DNA of 64,000 nucleotides, from assembly GCF_000702445.1 (NCBI RefSeq), contig NZ_JNIF01000003.1, forward strand, positions 3,782,001-3,846,000, in the 5' to 3' direction. The translations under genes and the position numbers were made by a program. Source of the stretch: Bryobacter aggregatus MPL3 (GTDB taxonomy: Bacteria; Acidobacteriota; Terriglobia; Bryobacterales; Bryobacteraceae). Below, piece after piece: positions 54,484-63,217 of the stretch (positions within the stretch are counted from its first letter, which is position 1; every line of letters begins with the position of its first letter). The notes beneath the pieces were generated by a model. The model ran no database searches, was not told the origin of the DNA, and was given only the letters and a program-made list of their open reading frames with translations.

Positions 54484-55854
54484 ATGTGTAAGTTCCTGCC
54501 GGCCCGGTCGTGTCTTGTGGCCCGGCTGATGCCGATCCTTGTGACGATTGCGATGAGTGCGCTGGCGCAGACCCCGCAAAGTACAGTAACCATTCCGCGA
54601 CGATTGACCTTGGCAGAAGCAGAAAGTCTGTTGCTGCAGCGCAATCTGGCGATTGCGGTCAATCGCCAGCAACTGGAAGTGGCAGAAGCCACCAAGCTGA
54701 TCGCGAGTTATAAACCCAATCCAACCATTCAACTGGGAGCCGAGCAGTATCCCATTCACAGCCCCTTGGCTGGTTCCTATCCGCGCTTCTTTACGACTGA
54801 TTCTGATGCTGGTGCGCAGCCCACCTATACCTTCCTCTTCACCAAGTTGATTGAGCGTGGAGGCAAACGGGAATTGCGGACCAAGCAGGCTGAGGCGCAG
54901 GTGGCTGCGGCGCGGGCTCAGATTCTGGAAGCCTTCCGCCAACAGCGTTTTCAATTGCGCCAAGCTTTTGGCGGCGCCGTGTTGGCGCGTCAAAATTTAG
55001 CGCTTGCCGAGCAGGCGCTCACCGAGTACGAGCAGACCGAAACACTCACCGACACGCGGGTGAAAAATGGCGAGGCGGCGCAGTTAGAGCTCTACCGGAT
55101 TCGGAGTGGAAAATTGCCCTACCAGCAAGCGGTCGTGCACGCGAATGTGGCCTACGCGCAGGCGTGTTTCGATGTCTTGAATCTGCTGAACAGCCGGCGG
55201 AACGAGGTCACTCTGGAGCCCTCCCCGGCCTCGACCCCCAGCGGTGCGCCGCTCGAGATCGAAGGCGCTTTCTCCGGCACTCCTTTGCTGCTTGGTCTGG
55301 ACGAACTCCAGCGGATTGCTGCGGAAGAGCGGCCCGACATCGAGATCGCTCGCCGTGTGTTGCAGGCGGGCCAATTCGGCACCAAGCTGGCCGATGCCGA
55401 GCGGAAGAGGGACCTCACGCTGGGCATGGAATACCAGCGAGTTGGGAGCGACAGTTCTCTTGGCATGGTGGCTTCGTTCCCGTTGTTTCTCTATAACAAC
55501 CAGAAGGCCGCCATCACCGCGGCCCGTGCCGCCGAGCGGTCCAGCGCACTGCAATTGCGCCAAGCCGAACTGCAGGCGGCCACCGACGTTGAAAAAGCCT
55601 GGCAACTCTATCAATCTGCGCAGCGCAGTCTCAAAGTCTTCAGCGAAGAGAACCTCAAGCAGGTGGAAAGCCTCAGAAGCGTGGCTTTCTTCAGCTACCG
55701 GCAAGGCGCAACCAGTCTCTTTGAACTGCTGGACGCACAGCGAACTCTCAACCAGGCGCGTGTCGATTGGAATCAGGCGCGCTTTGACTATCAAAACAGC
55801 ATTTGGTTGCTGGAAGCGGCTGTGGGCCGTGACCTCGAAGGAGCAAAACCGTGA
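54484..55854 (+). CDS. TolC-like outer membrane efflux protein (CzcC type)
   Basis: 456 residues. GAGGAG lies 8 nt before the ATG at 54484. A signal peptide (LMPILVTIAMSALAQ) precedes two outer-membrane-efflux repeats: LTLAEAESLLLQRNLAIAV begins the first, and ATDVEKAWQLYQ with LFELLDAQRTLNQARVDWNQ lies in the second. Coiled-coil helices between form the periplasmic tunnel. Next to a periplasmic adaptor and an RND pump of the CzcA type, it should be the exit duct of a tripartite metal-ion efflux complex. Its stop overlaps the adaptor start by 4 nt. Confidence 0.9.
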   Translation: MCKFLPARSCLVARLMPILVTIAMSALAQTPQSTVTIPRRLTLAEAESLLLQRNLAIAVNRQQLEVAEATKLIASYKPNPTIQLGAEQYPIHSPLAGSYPRFFTTDSDAGAQPTYTFLFTKLIERGGKRELRTKQAEAQVAAARAQILEAFRQQRFQLRQAFGGAVLARQNLALAEQALTEYEQTETLTDTRVKNGEAAQLELYRIRSGKLPYQQAVVHANVAYAQACFDVLNLLNSRRNEVTLEPSPASTPSGAPLEIEGAFSGTPLLLGLDELQRIAAEERPDIEIARRVLQAGQFGTKLADAERKRDLTLGMEYQRVGSDSSLGMVASFPLFLYNNQKAAITAARAAERSSALQLRQAELQAATDVEKAWQLYQSAQRSLKVFSEENLKQVESLRSVAFFSYRQGATSLFELLDAQRTLNQARVDWNQARFDYQNSIWLLEAAVGRDLEGAKP

Positions 55855-57032
55855 ACTTGATGAATCGAATTCTGATCCTGAGCGCCGTCGCGCTGATCGC
55901 CAGCTCTTGTGGCACCTCACAGGCCAGCCGGGCTGTTGTCGATCCCCCAAAAGATGTGGATCCCCTGGCCGTGACGGCAGAGCAGATGAAGGACATGAAG
56001 ACCGAGCGCGCCGCGTTGTTCGATCTCCCGGCCACGGAAGAGGCCACCGGAAAAGTAGCCTTCAACGAAGATGCGATGACTCCGGTCTTCTCCCCTTATA
56101 CTGGGCGGCTCCTCCAATTGATGGCGAAGCCCGGCGATTCTGTGAAGCAGGGCGAGCCCTTACTGCTGATCGAATCGCCTGACGTTCTCGATGCCGAGAA
56201 TGATTTCCTGGCTGGCGCGGCGAACGTCACAAAGTCGAAGGCCTTGCTCAAACAGGCTGAGCGCACCGTAAGCCGCTTGCAGCGTCTGGTACAGGGCGAA
56301 GCGGCGGCGCCGAAAGACCTGGAACAGGCGCAGACGGATCTCGAGAGTGCTGCAAGCGACGTGCACGTCGCCGAGATCCAAGTGGATTCCGCCCGCCAGC
56401 GCCTGCTCTCTTTCGGGAAAACGGCAGCAGAGCTGGAGCAGCTTTCTGTCTCCCGCCGCCCCGACCGCACCACGCGCGTGCTCTCGCCGATCAGCGGCCA
56501 AGTGGTCGCCAGAAAAGCTGGTCCCGGACAGTACGTCCGTCCCGATAACCCCGATCCGCTCTTCACCATCTCTGATATGTCTTCCCTCTGGTTGATTGCC
56601 AATGTGTACGAGTCTCAGATTCCGCTCATCCACGTCGGCGAACGCGTGCGCCTGAAGGTGCTCGCCTTTCCGAATACAGACTTTCCGGCGCAAGTGACCT
56701 ATATTGCTCCGGCCGTCAATCCGGAAACGAGACGAGTTGAGGTCCGTTGCACCATCCGCAATACGAACCACCAGTTGAAGCCCGAGATGTTTGCTTCCTT
56801 CCGCTTTGAAAACGCAGCACGGCGGGCACTGCTCGTCTCCCAGCGTGCCCTCGTGCGCGAAGGCAACATCAATGTGGTCTGGGTGCTGGAAGGTGGCCAG
56901 CGTGTCACGCGGCGCATCGTCGAGGTTGGCGCTGAGCACGACGGCAAAATCGAAATCAAATCAGGACTGACGGCGGGCGATCAAGTGGTCTCCGACGGCG
57001 CTCTGTTCTTGAGTAGCTTCACTCGAGGTTAA
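55851..57032 (+). CDS. RND efflux periplasmic adaptor, lipoprotein (CzcB type)
   Basis: 393 residues. The GTG at 55851 has GAAGGAG at a suitable distance. The N-terminus ends in a lipobox ALIASSC with Cys at residue 20, so the protein is anchored to a membrane. Hairpin (about 115-200, ENDFLAGAANVTKSKALLKQ), lipoyl-like (VFSPYTGRLLQLMAKPGDSV and VLSPISGQVVARKAGPGQYV) and beta-barrel regions follow the usual order. It links the CzcA-like pump to the TolC-like duct. No metal-binding His/Met cluster is seen at the N-terminus. Confidence 0.9.
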   Translation: MNLMNRILILSAVALIASSCGTSQASRAVVDPPKDVDPLAVTAEQMKDMKTERAALFDLPATEEATGKVAFNEDAMTPVFSPYTGRLLQLMAKPGDSVKQGEPLLLIESPDVLDAENDFLAGAANVTKSKALLKQAERTVSRLQRLVQGEAAAPKDLEQAQTDLESAASDVHVAEIQVDSARQRLLSFGKTAAELEQLSVSRRPDRTTRVLSPISGQVVARKAGPGQYVRPDNPDPLFTISDMSSLWLIANVYESQIPLIHVGERVRLKVLAFPNTDFPAQVTYIAPAVNPETRRVEVRCTIRNTNHQLKPEMFASFRFENAARRALLVSQRALVREGNINVVWVLEGGQRVTRRIVEVGAEHDGKIEIKSGLTAGDQVVSDGALFLSSFTRG

Positions 57033-57044
57033 GAAAGACATCGC

Positions 57045-60000
57045 ATGAAGAAACTCATTGAACTCTCCCTGTCGCGGCGCCATCTGGTGCTCGCGATGTT
57101 CCTCGTATTTCTTGTCACCGGTTTCGTCGTCTTCCAGCGTCTGAACATCGAAGCCTATGCCGACCCCGCACCGCCGATGGTCGAACTGATCACGCAGAAC
57201 CCCGGTTACTCGGCCGAAGACATGGAGCGCTACATCACGATTCCGCTCGAAGTGGCGCTGGCCGGAATGCCCGGGCTGCAAAACACGCGCAGCATCTCGC
57301 TTTACGGTCTGTCCGACATCAAGCTCCAGTTCAGCTACGAAACAGACTATTGGTTTGCACAGCAACAAGTGCTGAATCGCATCAATCAAGTACAACTCCC
57401 GAATGGAGTGCAGCCTTTTCTTTCTCCCACCAGTCCGGTCGGCGAGATCTATCGCTACCAGGTCAAGGCGCCTCCCGGCTACAGCCTGCTCGAACTGAAA
57501 ACCCTGGAAGACTGGCTGATCGAGCGGCGTCTGCGCACCATCCCTGGCGTAGTAGACGTCATCGGTTGGGGCGGTCTGACGAAGGAATACCACGCCGACA
57601 TCGACATGAAGAAGCTGGTCGCCTTTAACATCCCGCTGAAGCAGGTTCTCGATCAACTGGCCGCCGCCAACATGAACGTTGGTGCCCGCACGATCAATCT
57701 TGGCGAACAATCGGTCAATGTCCGCGGGGTCGGCCTGCTCCAGACCTTGCAGGAGATGGAGAGCGTCGTGCTCTCGCAGAACAAAGGCAACCCCGTGCTC
57801 TTACGCGATGTCGCCACCCTCAGTGTGGGCAACGCCCAGCGGATGGGCATCATCGGCCGCGACAAAGATCCCGACATCGTGGAGGGTATCGTCCTGATGC
57901 GCCGTGGCGAGAAAACCTTGGATGTGGTCAATCGGATTGAAGTGGAAGTGGAGCGCCTGAATCACTCAGGAGAACTGCCTCCCGGCGTCCGCGTCGAGTC
58001 CTACTACGACCGCAAGAACTTAGTGAATCAAACCACGCACACAGTTCTCGAATCGCTCCTGTTCGGCATCTGTCTCATCTTCTTCATCCAATACCTGTTC
58101 TTGGGAGACCTCAGAACCGCCCTGATTGTCGCCGCCACCATTCCTGCGGCCCTGTTCTTCAGCGTAATGCTGATGGTGCTCCGTGGCGATTCGGCGAACC
58201 TCCTCTCGGTTGGCGCGATCGACTTCGGCATCATCGTCGACTCGACGGTCATTCTGGTCGAGAACATCTATCGCCGTTTGATGCACCCCGGGTCCTTCGG
58301 CATCCTGCGCCGCGATACATCTGAGTTGTTGCCCGGCACACCACCCAATCTGCGCGAGAAGTTCCTCCGCATCTTTGCCAGCTCCCTCGAAGTGGATAAG
58401 GCGATCTTCTTCTCTGCAGCCATCACCATTGCCGCGTTCATTCCGCTCTTCACCATGCAGGGTGTAGAAGGCCAGATCTTTGCGCCCATGGCAAAGACCT
58501 ACGGCTACGCCATGGTCGGCGCCATTCTGGCTACCTTCCTTGTAACGCCCATGCTCTCCAGCTACCTGCTGCCTCTGCCGCTCGAAGAAAAAGAGACTTT
58601 CCTCATTCGTTTCCTGAACCGGATTTACCGCCCGGCGCTGCGGACGAACTTGAAGCATCGCTATCTCACGATTGCTGCTGCTGCCGTCATCCTGGTGGTT
58701 TGTGGCATGGTGAGCACCCGGATCGGCAGTGAGTTTCTGCCCAAGCTCGAAGAAGGGAATCTGTGGATCCGGGCGAGCCTTCCCCCCACCATCTCTCTCG
58801 AAGCGGGCGTTCCTTATGTCACCCGCATGCGGGAGTACCTGAAGAGCCAACCGATGGTGGAGACGGTCATCTCGCAACATGGCCGTCCCGACGATGGGAC
58901 CGATCCCACCGGCTTCTTCAACGTCGAGTTCTTTGCCCCGCTCGCCTCCATGTCCGACCGCTCCCGTTGGGGGAATGTGACAAAGCCGGAGTTAATCGAG
59001 AAGCTGAAAGCCGACATGGCGCGGGACTTTCCCGGTGTCGTCTTCAACTTTTCGCAAAACATCGAAGACAACGTGCAGGAGGCGGTATCGGGTGTCAAAG
59101 GGGAAAACTCGATCAAGCTCTTCGGCAACGACCTGATGGTGCTCGAACAACAGGCGAGCGCTATCAAGGATGAGATTGGCAAAGTGCAAGGTGTCCAGGA
59201 TGTGGGGGTCTTCCACCAGGTTGGGCAACCGAATCTCTTGATCCAGGTCGACCGCATTCGCTCCGCCCGCTACGGCTTACAGGCCGGCGAGGTCAACAGC
59301 ATTGTCCAGGCCGCGATCGGAGGGCAGGCTGTGACGCAGATTCTCGAAGGCGACCGGCAATTTGATTTGCGGGTCCGCCTTTCGCCTGAGTACCGCAGCG
59401 ATATCAACGCGATTCGGAAGATCCCGATTCCGGCCCCGTCTGGAGCGACGGTGCTGCTCAGCGATGTAGCCAACATCGAAATGACTGCGGGCGCTTCGTA
59501 TATCTACCGGGAGAACGCGCATCGCTATATTCCGATCAAGTTCAGTGTGCGTGATCGTGATCTGGGTGGTGCGGTGAGTGAGGCGCAACAGAAAGTGCAG
59601 AAGGCGATCCATTTGCCCGCGGGATACAGCATTGAGTGGAGCGGGGAATTTGGAGCGCTTCAGGAAGCAAAAGCGCGTCTGATGTGGATCATCCCTCTCA
59701 GCCTGATGTTGATCATGGTCCTGCTGTACGGCCTCTTCAACAATCTGCGCGACAGCATCCTCGCGCTGTGGGACATTCCCTTCGCTACCTGTGGCGGCAT
59801 CCTGGCCCTGTACATCACCGGGCTGAACCTCAGCGTCTCCGCTGCGGTTGGTTTCATCTCGCTGTTCGGCGTCTCGGTCATGAACGGAATCCTCGTGTTG
59901 ACCTACTACAATCAACTGCGGGACGACGGCATGGAGCGGGAAATGGCCATGACCCAAGCGGCGGAGACGCGAATGCGACCTCTCTTGATGACCTCTATGT

Positions 60001-60191
60001 CGGCCTGCGTCGGACTCTTACCGGCAGCCCTATCGCACGGCATCGGGTCGCAAGTGCAGCGTCCGCTGGCAACGGTAATCGTGGGTGGGATGCTCTTAGG
60101 TCCGATCCTGATCCTATTGCTGGTCCCCATCCTGCGCATCGTCTCGATGCCCAAACTGCATCGGTCGACCGCCAGCATGGAAATGGAATAA
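57045..60191 (+). CDS. Heavy-metal-type RND efflux pump (CusA/CzcA family)
   Basis: 1048 residues. Twelve helices with two large periplasmic loops are evident; the duplicated halves begin at LSRRHLVLAMFLVFLV and about LKHRYLTIAAAAVILV. The HME-family motif in helix 4 reads AIDFGIIVDSTVILVEN near residue 390, supporting proton-driven metal export, though Ser-Thr replaces the Gly-Ala of many CzcA proteins. I see no Met triad of the CusA kind, so zinc, cobalt, nickel or cadmium is more likely than copper or silver, on thin evidence. It starts 12 nt after the adaptor and ends at a strong terminator. Confidence 0.9.
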   Translation: MKKLIELSLSRRHLVLAMFLVFLVTGFVVFQRLNIEAYADPAPPMVELITQNPGYSAEDMERYITIPLEVALAGMPGLQNTRSISLYGLSDIKLQFSYETDYWFAQQQVLNRINQVQLPNGVQPFLSPTSPVGEIYRYQVKAPPGYSLLELKTLEDWLIERRLRTIPGVVDVIGWGGLTKEYHADIDMKKLVAFNIPLKQVLDQLAAANMNVGARTINLGEQSVNVRGVGLLQTLQEMESVVLSQNKGNPVLLRDVATLSVGNAQRMGIIGRDKDPDIVEGIVLMRRGEKTLDVVNRIEVEVERLNHSGELPPGVRVESYYDRKNLVNQTTHTVLESLLFGICLIFFIQYLFLGDLRTALIVAATIPAALFFSVMLMVLRGDSANLLSVGAIDFGIIVDSTVILVENIYRRLMHPGSFGILRRDTSELLPGTPPNLREKFLRIFASSLEVDKAIFFSAAITIAAFIPLFTMQGVEGQIFAPMAKTYGYAMVGAILATFLVTPMLSSYLLPLPLEEKETFLIRFLNRIYRPALRTNLKHRYLTIAAAAVILVVCGMVSTRIGSEFLPKLEEGNLWIRASLPPTISLEAGVPYVTRMREYLKSQPMVETVISQHGRPDDGTDPTGFFNVEFFAPLASMSDRSRWGNVTKPELIEKLKADMARDFPGVVFNFSQNIEDNVQEAVSGVKGENSIKLFGNDLMVLEQQASAIKDEIGKVQGVQDVGVFHQVGQPNLLIQVDRIRSARYGLQAGEVNSIVQAAIGGQAVTQILEGDRQFDLRVRLSPEYRSDINAIRKIPIPAPSGATVLLSDVANIEMTAGASYIYRENAHRYIPIKFSVRDRDLGGAVSEAQQKVQKAIHLPAGYSIEWSGEFGALQEAKARLMWIIPLSLMLIMVLLYGLFNNLRDSILALWDIPFATCGGILALYITGLNLSVSAAVGFISLFGVSVMNGILVLTYYNQLRDDGMEREMAMTQAAETRMRPLLMTSMSACVGLLPAALSHGIGSQVQRPLATVIVGGMLLGPILILLLVPILRIVSMPKLHRSTASMEME

Positions 60192-60192
60192 G

Positions 60193-60228
60193 AAAAAGCC
60201 CGGGATTCGCTCCCGGGCTTTTTCTTTT
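60193..60228 (+). terminator. Rho-independent terminator of the efflux operon
   Basis: AAAAAGCCCGGGA pairs with TCCCGGGCTTTTT around the loop TTCGC (60206-60210), giving 13 base pairs with a GC-rich core, and is followed by a T-rich tract. It lies 2 nt after the pump gene stop. The symmetric A and T runs allow it to work in both directions, so it may also end tmRNA transcription from the other strand. Confidence 0.93.
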
Positions 60229-60348
60229 AGAACTCAAGCCAGCTAATGTGGCCAATGATCGGATCACACTGAGACGATCATTTTGCGACGCCAGCGAGAC
60301 AGAATTCGGTGCTAGCCTTATAACATATTTGAATTCAATAACTTATGA

Positions 60349-60703
60349 TGGTGGAGGCGGTGGGAGTCGAACCCACGTCCGAAACGGCTGCCACCCGAAC
60401 GACTACGTGTGTATCTGCTTCATTTTTTAATTCGGCATTCACCCTAGAGAAGCAGCAAAAAAGGCAAACACCTAGTCCGATTGATCTCGGCTTGCGGCTC
60501 CGAACAGAAGCCTTCGGCCCAGTCCACGAAGTGACGTTCACCACGGGCCCGTGAACATGCCCGCTAGAACGGCTACTTAATTAATTAAGCAGCGTATGCA
60601 AATTGCGTGTTGGCAATTGTGTTTTTCCAGTCGTTTTACGAGAGCCTGGAGCTCGACACGCCTTCCGGGGAACATTCCATCCCGTCGAATCCGTTACGCC
60701 CCC
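60349..60703 (-). ncRNA. ssrA: tmRNA
   Basis: One-piece tmRNA of 355 nt on the minus strand. The 5' end GGGGGCGTAACGGATTCGAC and the 3' end GTGGGTTCGACTCCCACC...CGCCTCCACCA form the tRNA-like domain; GGGGGCG pairs with CGCCTCC. The tag frame at 60614-60585 reads ANTQFAYAA and stops at TAA, ending in the small hydrophobic residues that target tagged proteins for proteolysis. Pseudoknot-forming G/C blocks lie around 60440-60560. A TAGGAT -10-like box is at 60715-60710, 7 nt before the 5' end. It releases stalled ribosomes together with SmpB. Confidence 0.95.
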
Positions 60704-60783
60704 TCCTTGATCCTAGTGTAACTCCTCCGTCAACCAGATTGCTGGAAATTGTACACGTTGGGTGAGGAATATTCGCTAAATGC

Positions 60784-60813
60784 TTGACTCCGAACCAGAA
60801 AGCAATCTAGCAT
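60784..60813 (+). promoter_or_regulatory. Predicted sigma70-type promoter close to the MerR-like gene start
   Basis: TTGACT (60784-60789) and TAGCAT (60808-60813) are separated by 18 nt. The expected transcription start near 60820 falls on or next to the start codon (TTG 60820 or GTG 60823), so the transcript would be leaderless. No Shine-Dalgarno sequence is present before either codon, which agrees. Confidence 0.5.
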
Positions 60814-60822
60814 CGTGGTTTG

Positions 60823-61311
60823 GTGGAATCTCCAGACGATACATTACGTTTTGACCCGGAAGACCTCGCCCCCGGCATTAAGTCGGCCGACGAGCTTCCG
60901 GCCAAACTCTATTTTCGGATCGGCGAGGTCTCCAAGCTCACCGGATTGAAGCAGCACGTCCTGCGCTATTGGGAGACCGAGTTCCCCAACATCTCTCCTA
61001 AGAAGATGGGCTCGAACCATCGGATGTACCGGCGCAAGGATGTGGAGTTCATTCTTGAGGTCAAGCATCTGCTTTACGAGAAGCGCTACACGATCGAAGG
61101 CGCCCGCAAGCATCTCGAACACAAGCCGAAGCCGCTCAGTAAGAGTGCGAAGAAGAACACGGCCGCCGCTGGGGCTGGCCGGCCCATGCCGAAGGTCCAG
61201 TCCTCGCTCTTCCTGGTCAATGAGATCGAAAAGAAGCCCGAGCCGAGCCCAGCTCCGCGCACGAAGTTTTCCGACGAGTTGCGCGCGATTCTCGAAATTC
61301 TCCAAAACTAA
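60823..61311 (+). CDS. MerR-family transcriptional regulator
   Basis: 162 residues. The winged helix-turn-helix is at about 29-95: KLYFRIGEVSKLTGLKQHVL, RYWETEFPNISPKK, and NHRMYRRKDVEFILEVKHLL. The remainder is basic and Ala-rich, and a short helix ends the chain (ELRAILEILQ). It lacks the long effector-binding helix or Cys sites of metal-sensing MerR proteins and resembles the MerR-like proteins encoded near ihf/pheT or cell-cycle genes in many bacteria. The GTG at 60823 is the probable start; a TTG at 60820 is equally close. The flbD-mot genes follow 44 nt downstream. Confidence 0.85.
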   Translation: MESPDDTLRFDPEDLAPGIKSADELPAKLYFRIGEVSKLTGLKQHVLRYWETEFPNISPKKMGSNHRMYRRKDVEFILEVKHLLYEKRYTIEGARKHLEHKPKPLSKSAKKNTAAAGAGRPMPKVQSSLFLVNEIEKKPEPSPAPRTKFSDELRAILEILQN

Positions 61312-61355
61312 ACTTCGCGTTTTCCCTCCCGTCTCCGATAAGCACTCTTACAGCA

Positions 61356-61568
61356 ATGATTGCGTTGACGAGGCTCAACCACGAACGTTTTGTGGTGAAC
61401 ACTGATCTGATCGTCCTGATTGAAGCCAACCCGGATACGGTTCTGGCGCTCACCACAGGCGAACGGGTGCGTGTGCTCGAAAGCCTGGACGAAGTTGTTG
61501 CCAAGTCGATTGAGTTCAAGCGGGAAGTCGCCCGCGGAGGTCTCCGGGTCAGTCATGGCAGAGAATAG
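61356..61568 (+). CDS. flbD: FlbD-family flagellar protein
   Basis: 70 residues. The entire sequence matches the small FlbD family: MIALTRLNHERFVVNTDLIV, then NPDTVLALTTGERVRVLESL. FlbD proteins are found in flagellar operons of spirochaetes, Firmicutes and Acidobacteria; the function is not settled, and it is distinct from the Caulobacter sigma54 activator of the same name. It overlaps the motA start by 14 nt, which supports an assignment to flagellar motility. Confidence 0.9.
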   Translation: MIALTRLNHERFVVNTDLIVLIEANPDTVLALTTGERVRVLESLDEVVAKSIEFKREVARGGLRVSHGRE

Positions 61569-62382
61569 TTCGGGCAAAACGCGGTTTGACTTTGCGACGA
61601 TCGGAGGGCTGCTGCTCGCCGCCGGCGGGATCGTCGGCGGCCTGGTGCTCGAAGGCGGCGTGATCAAGGACATCACGCAGTACACCGCCGGGCTGATTGT
61701 TGTCTGTGGCACTTTGGGCGCGGTGATGGTCCACACTCCGATGCACACCTTGCGTGGGGGGCTGGCGCGCTTCAAGGAGTTGCTGGTGGAGAAGAATAAT
61801 TCCCCCGCTACCGTCATCGAAGAGATCCTTGCTTATGCGAACAAGGCGCGCAAGACGGGTTTGGTGTCGCTCGAGGAAGACTCTCTACGGGTGGAGGATC
61901 CGTTCCTGCGCAAAGCCCTGACGATGGCTGTCGATGGGTGCGATCTTTCTGAACTGCGGTCGATGATGGAACTCCAGATTGCGGTCGAAGAGCATCATGC
62001 CGAAAGCGAAGCAAAGGTCTTTGAAGCGGCGGGCGGCTATGCGCCAACGATCGGCATCATTGGCGCCGTACTCGGCTTGATCCAGGTGATGAAGCACCTG
62101 GAGAACATCACCGAAGTGGGACACGGGATCGCCGTGGCCTTTGTCGCGACCGTTTATGGCGTGGCCTTGGCGAATCTTCTCTTTCTTCCTGCAGCCAACA
62201 AGATCAAGGCGCGGATTGGCGCGGAGACAGAACGGAAGGAGATGATTCTGGAGGGGGTGGTGGGGATTGTGGAAGGGCTCAATCCGAAGCTGATCCGGTC
62301 GAAACTGGAAGCCTATACGTCGGCGAGTTCGGAGGGGGCGGGACGCCGGACGGGAGGCGGACCGCAAGCGGTGGCCGCCTGA
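61555..62382 (+). CDS. motA: Flagellar motor stator protein MotA
   Basis: 275 residues from the ATG at 61555; the frame is open further upstream, but that part overlaps flbD. Helices lie at about 13-30 (FATIGGLLLAAGGIVGG), 38-60, 158-180 (APTIGIIGAVLGLIQVM) and 193-215 (GIAVAFVATVYGVALANLLF). The cytoplasmic loop has the charged residues expected to contact FliG. The protein conducts ions together with MotB. The ion cannot be decided from the sequence alone. Confidence 0.92.
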   Translation: MAENSSGKTRFDFATIGGLLLAAGGIVGGLVLEGGVIKDITQYTAGLIVVCGTLGAVMVHTPMHTLRGGLARFKELLVEKNNSPATVIEEILAYANKARKTGLVSLEEDSLRVEDPFLRKALTMAVDGCDLSELRSMMELQIAVEEHHAESEAKVFEAAGGYAPTIGIIGAVLGLIQVMKHLENITEVGHGIAVAFVATVYGVALANLLFLPAANKIKARIGAETERKEMILEGVVGIVEGLNPKLIRSKLEAYTSASSEGAGRRTGGGPQAVAA

Positions 62383-62434
62383 CCGAGCCGAGATCCCCGT
62401 GACCACCAAGGACGCCGCTCCCATCCAATCCGTT

Positions 62435-63217
62435 ATGGCAAGACGCCAGAAGCAACACGCCCATGAAAATCACGAACGTTGGCTGGTCTCCTATGCCGAC
62501 TTCATTACGCTGCTCTTCGCCTTTTTTGTGGTGATGTTTGCCAGTTCCCATGCCGACAAGAAAAAAGCGAAGGAGATGTCGGCCTCCGTCAAGGAAGCCT
62601 TTGAGCAAGGCTCGATGCCCAAGGCGCTGGCGAACCTGATGGGCCGCAAGCGTCCTCCGGAGACAGACGATCCCAAGCGATCCGGACAGCCCGCCGAGAA
62701 GGATACCGGCAAAACCGATCCCGCACTTGCTGCGCTGGCCGAACTGGTGCCGTCTCTCGAATCGCTTACCAAGTCACTGGCCAATGAGATTGCCGATGGG
62801 AAGGTCGCGATCAATATGGAGCCTCGCGGGTTGGTGGTGAGCCTCAAGGAAGCAGCCTTCTTTCCACCGGCAGGAGATGCGGTGCAAGCCGAGGCCTTTC
62901 CGATTCTGGGAAAAATTGCCGAGAGTGCCAGGACTTTGCCGAACCAGATGCTACTCGAAGGACACACGGATTCCACCCCGATTCACAATGATCGCTTCCG
63001 TTCCAATTGGGATCTCTCTGCGGCCCGGGCGATTGCCATGCTGAATGTATTCAGCGAACGCTACGGGATCGAGAGAACAAGGATGTCTGTATCGGGATAT
63101 GCGGAGAATGTGCCCGTGGCGGGGAATGAAACGGTGGAGGGACGCCGCAAAAACCGGCGCGTGGATGTGGTGTTTCTCAACCAGTATGGTTTGAAGACAC
63201 AACCGGGGAGGCAGTAA
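62435..63217 (+). CDS. motB: Flagellar motor stator protein MotB
   Basis: About 260 residues. I prefer the ATG at 62435, which begins the family sequence MARRQKQHAHENHERWLVSY; a GTG at 62399 would add 12 codons. The single helix contains the ion-binding Asp in SYADFITLLFAFFVVMF near residue 24. A plug-like Lys-rich segment follows, and the C-terminal OmpA-like domain anchors the stator to peptidoglycan (LLEGHTDSTPIH, LSAARAIAMLNVF, GRRKNRRVDVVFL). Its 3' end overlaps the convergent RNase III gene by 41 nt. Confidence 0.92.
   Translation: MARRQKQHAHENHERWLVSYADFITLLFAFFVVMFASSHADKKKAKEMSASVKEAFEQGSMPKALANLMGRKRPPETDDPKRSGQPAEKDTGKTDPALAALAELVPSLESLTKSLANEIADGKVAINMEPRGLVVSLKEAAFFPPAGDAVQAEAFPILGKIAESARTLPNQMLLEGHTDSTPIHNDRFRSNWDLSAARAIAMLNVFSERYGIERTRMSVSGYAENVPVAGNETVEGRRKNRRVDVVFLNQYGLKTQPGRQ

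Noticed and set aside
60728-60733. TTGACG as the -35 box of the tmRNA promoter
   Set aside because: It lies only 12 nt from the TAGGAT -10-like box, too close for sigma70; no better -35 is visible.
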